Assembly (NCBI GenBank): GCA_964601805.1
Contig: CAZROW010000002.1
Span: forward strand, 21,072 to 85,071
Length of the DNA: 64,000 bases
Direction of reading: 5' to 3'
Origin: Eutrophocola sp964601805
GTDB lineage: Bacteria > Pseudomonadota > Gammaproteobacteria > Pseudomonadales > Pseudohongiellaceae
Both the position numbers and the translations under genes were made by a program. Shown here piece after piece: positions 63,489-64,000 of the stretch (position 1 is its first letter; every line of letters begins with the position of its first letter). Under the pieces are notes generated by a model that was not told the origin of the DNA, did not search any database, and worked only from the letters and a program-made list of their open reading frames with translations.

Positions 63489-63514
63489 CCTGTTATGAAT
63501 GAAGACATAACAGG
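63489..63514. promoter_or_regulatory. Hairpin/operator before the glycosyltransferase gene
   Basis: CCTGTTATG (63489-63497), 8-base centre, CATAACAGG (63506-63514), a perfect 9-bp inverted repeat about 75 bases before the start. It could be an operator or an mRNA leader stem-loop. Confidence 0.5.
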
Positions 63515-63588
63515 CTGAATTTTAAAGATATTTTAATCGCACCCACCGCGAATACTGAAAATACCAGGTACTGCCCCACTTTTTTTAC

Positions 63589-64000
63589 ATGACCATCTAC
63601 GCCGTCCCGATAGCTTTTTTCACCTGCCTGATTGCCATCCTGCTTCTGCGCCCGCTGGCGCGCAAACTGGGCCTCATGGACGCTCCCGGTGGCCGCAAAA
63701 CACACAGCAAGGACACCCCCCTGATTGGCGGGCTGGGTATCTTCATCGGCCTGCTGGCAGGCTGCCTGATGAGCCCGGACGTCCTGGCCCATTACCAGCC
63801 ACTGCTCATCATATCCTGCCTGCTGTTACTGACCGGCCTGGTCGATGATTACTACCCTTTGCCCGCCATCGGCAGGATGGCGATACAGGTCATCGCCGCC
63901 TGGCTGATGGTCAGCTACGGCCAAAACGAATTGGTGACACTGGGGAAACTGGTCGGGGATTGGGAGATGTTTCTGGGCCGTTACAGCACCCTGATGACCA
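63589..64000 (+). CDS. WecA/MraY-type undecaprenyl-phosphate glycosyl-1-phosphate transferase, partial
   Basis: The window ends inside this gene; about 137 codons are visible. The N-terminus has a membrane helix (about 2-22). The conserved GRKTHSKDTPLIGGLGIFIG block (about 35-52) contains the PxxGG motif of the polyprenyl-phosphate transferases, and the second segment LTGLVDDYYPLPAIGRM (about 80) has the DDxx catalytic pair. Helices follow at about 48-60, 72-82 and 95-110. It could start O-antigen, enterobacterial common antigen or capsule synthesis; MraY proper is less likely because no murein gene is nearby. Confidence 0.85.
   Translation, partial: MTIYAVPIAFFTCLIAILLLRPLARKLGLMDAPGGRKTHSKDTPLIGGLGIFIGLLAGCLMSPDVLAHYQPLLIISCLLLLTGLVDDYYPLPAIGRMAIQVIAAWLMVSYGQNELVTLGKLVGDWEMFLGRYSTLMT

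Larger units (their letters stand above)
63270..63588. other. Divergent intergenic region smc / glycosyltransferase
   Basis: A 319-base non-coding stretch with a DnaA box (63355-63363), a hairpin (63489-63514) and GGTAGAATGCGCGCC at about 63475, where TAGAAT could be a -10 of a rightward promoter (no good -35). No gene or known RNA is seen. Confidence 0.55.

Overview
This is a chromosomal segment of a gammaproteobacterium. The evidence is conserved gene order: gloB / yafS-like methyltransferase / rnhA / dnaQ, tig-clpP-clpX-lon-hupB-ppiD, and smc-zipA-ligA. A siroheme nitrite/sulfite reductase followed by a DUF934 gene, and an S-methyl-5'-thioinosine phosphorylase, are arrangements familiar from Pseudomonas-like lineages. 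Many proteins are strongly acidic (ZipA linker, PpiD, the RND transporter), which fits a marine or mildly halophilic member. Genus cannot be fixed from this window. Bases 1-100 are N.

Layout. 0.1-8.3 kb: mfd and csiV on the plus strand, MTIP and nfuA on the minus strand, then the sulfite/nitrite reductase pair. 8.3-13.9 kb: sohB, an ArsB/NhaD-type permease, dnaQ, rnhA, a methyltransferase, and divergent gloB. 13.9-19.0 kb: a four-gene oligopeptide ABC importer with a fused ATPase. 19.2-28.1 kb: the protein-quality block ppiD, hupB, lon, clpX, clpP, tig, with a good sigma-32-type promoter before lon and a near-consensus sigma-70 promoter before hupB. 28.1-36.3 kb: an accessory stretch that starts with about 1 kb of AT-rich non-coding DNA. 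It holds an RND/MMPL exporter with a tetrapeptide-repeat insert, a DUF6502 protein, a Gly-rich anchored protein, and two divergent outer-membrane proteins around a nested inverted repeat. 36.4-43.8 kb: housekeeping (msrB, alaA, pdxB, tusA, ttcA, a polysaccharide deacetylase, a Bax-like protein, bolA, ylqF). 43.7-50.3 kb: a catabolic block (TauE permease, sulfotransferase, hapE, hapD, hapC, PQQ dehydrogenase). 50.4-64 kb: an M16C protease, a CDF metal transporter, djlA, an SLT-type lipoprotein, ligA, zipA, smc, and the start of a WecA/MraY-type transferase.

The most interesting part is the catabolic block. HapC/HapD resemble the two subunits of the Fe(II) hydroquinone dioxygenase and HapE resembles 4-hydroxymuconic semialdehyde dehydrogenase. 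Together they would take hydroquinone to maleylacetate. HapE sits in a tight unit with a sulfotransferase-fold protein and a TauE/SafE permease. Upstream is a PQQ alcohol dehydrogenase with the Asp-X-Asp signature of lanthanide-dependent enzymes but without the usual vicinal cysteine pair. No complete upstream route to hydroquinone and no maleylacetate reductase are visible here.

Smaller points of note are a djlA gene that seems to start at CTG in a CTGA stop/start overlap, a DnaA box before smc, tandem hairpins after hupB, and an intrinsic terminator separating hapCD from hapE.
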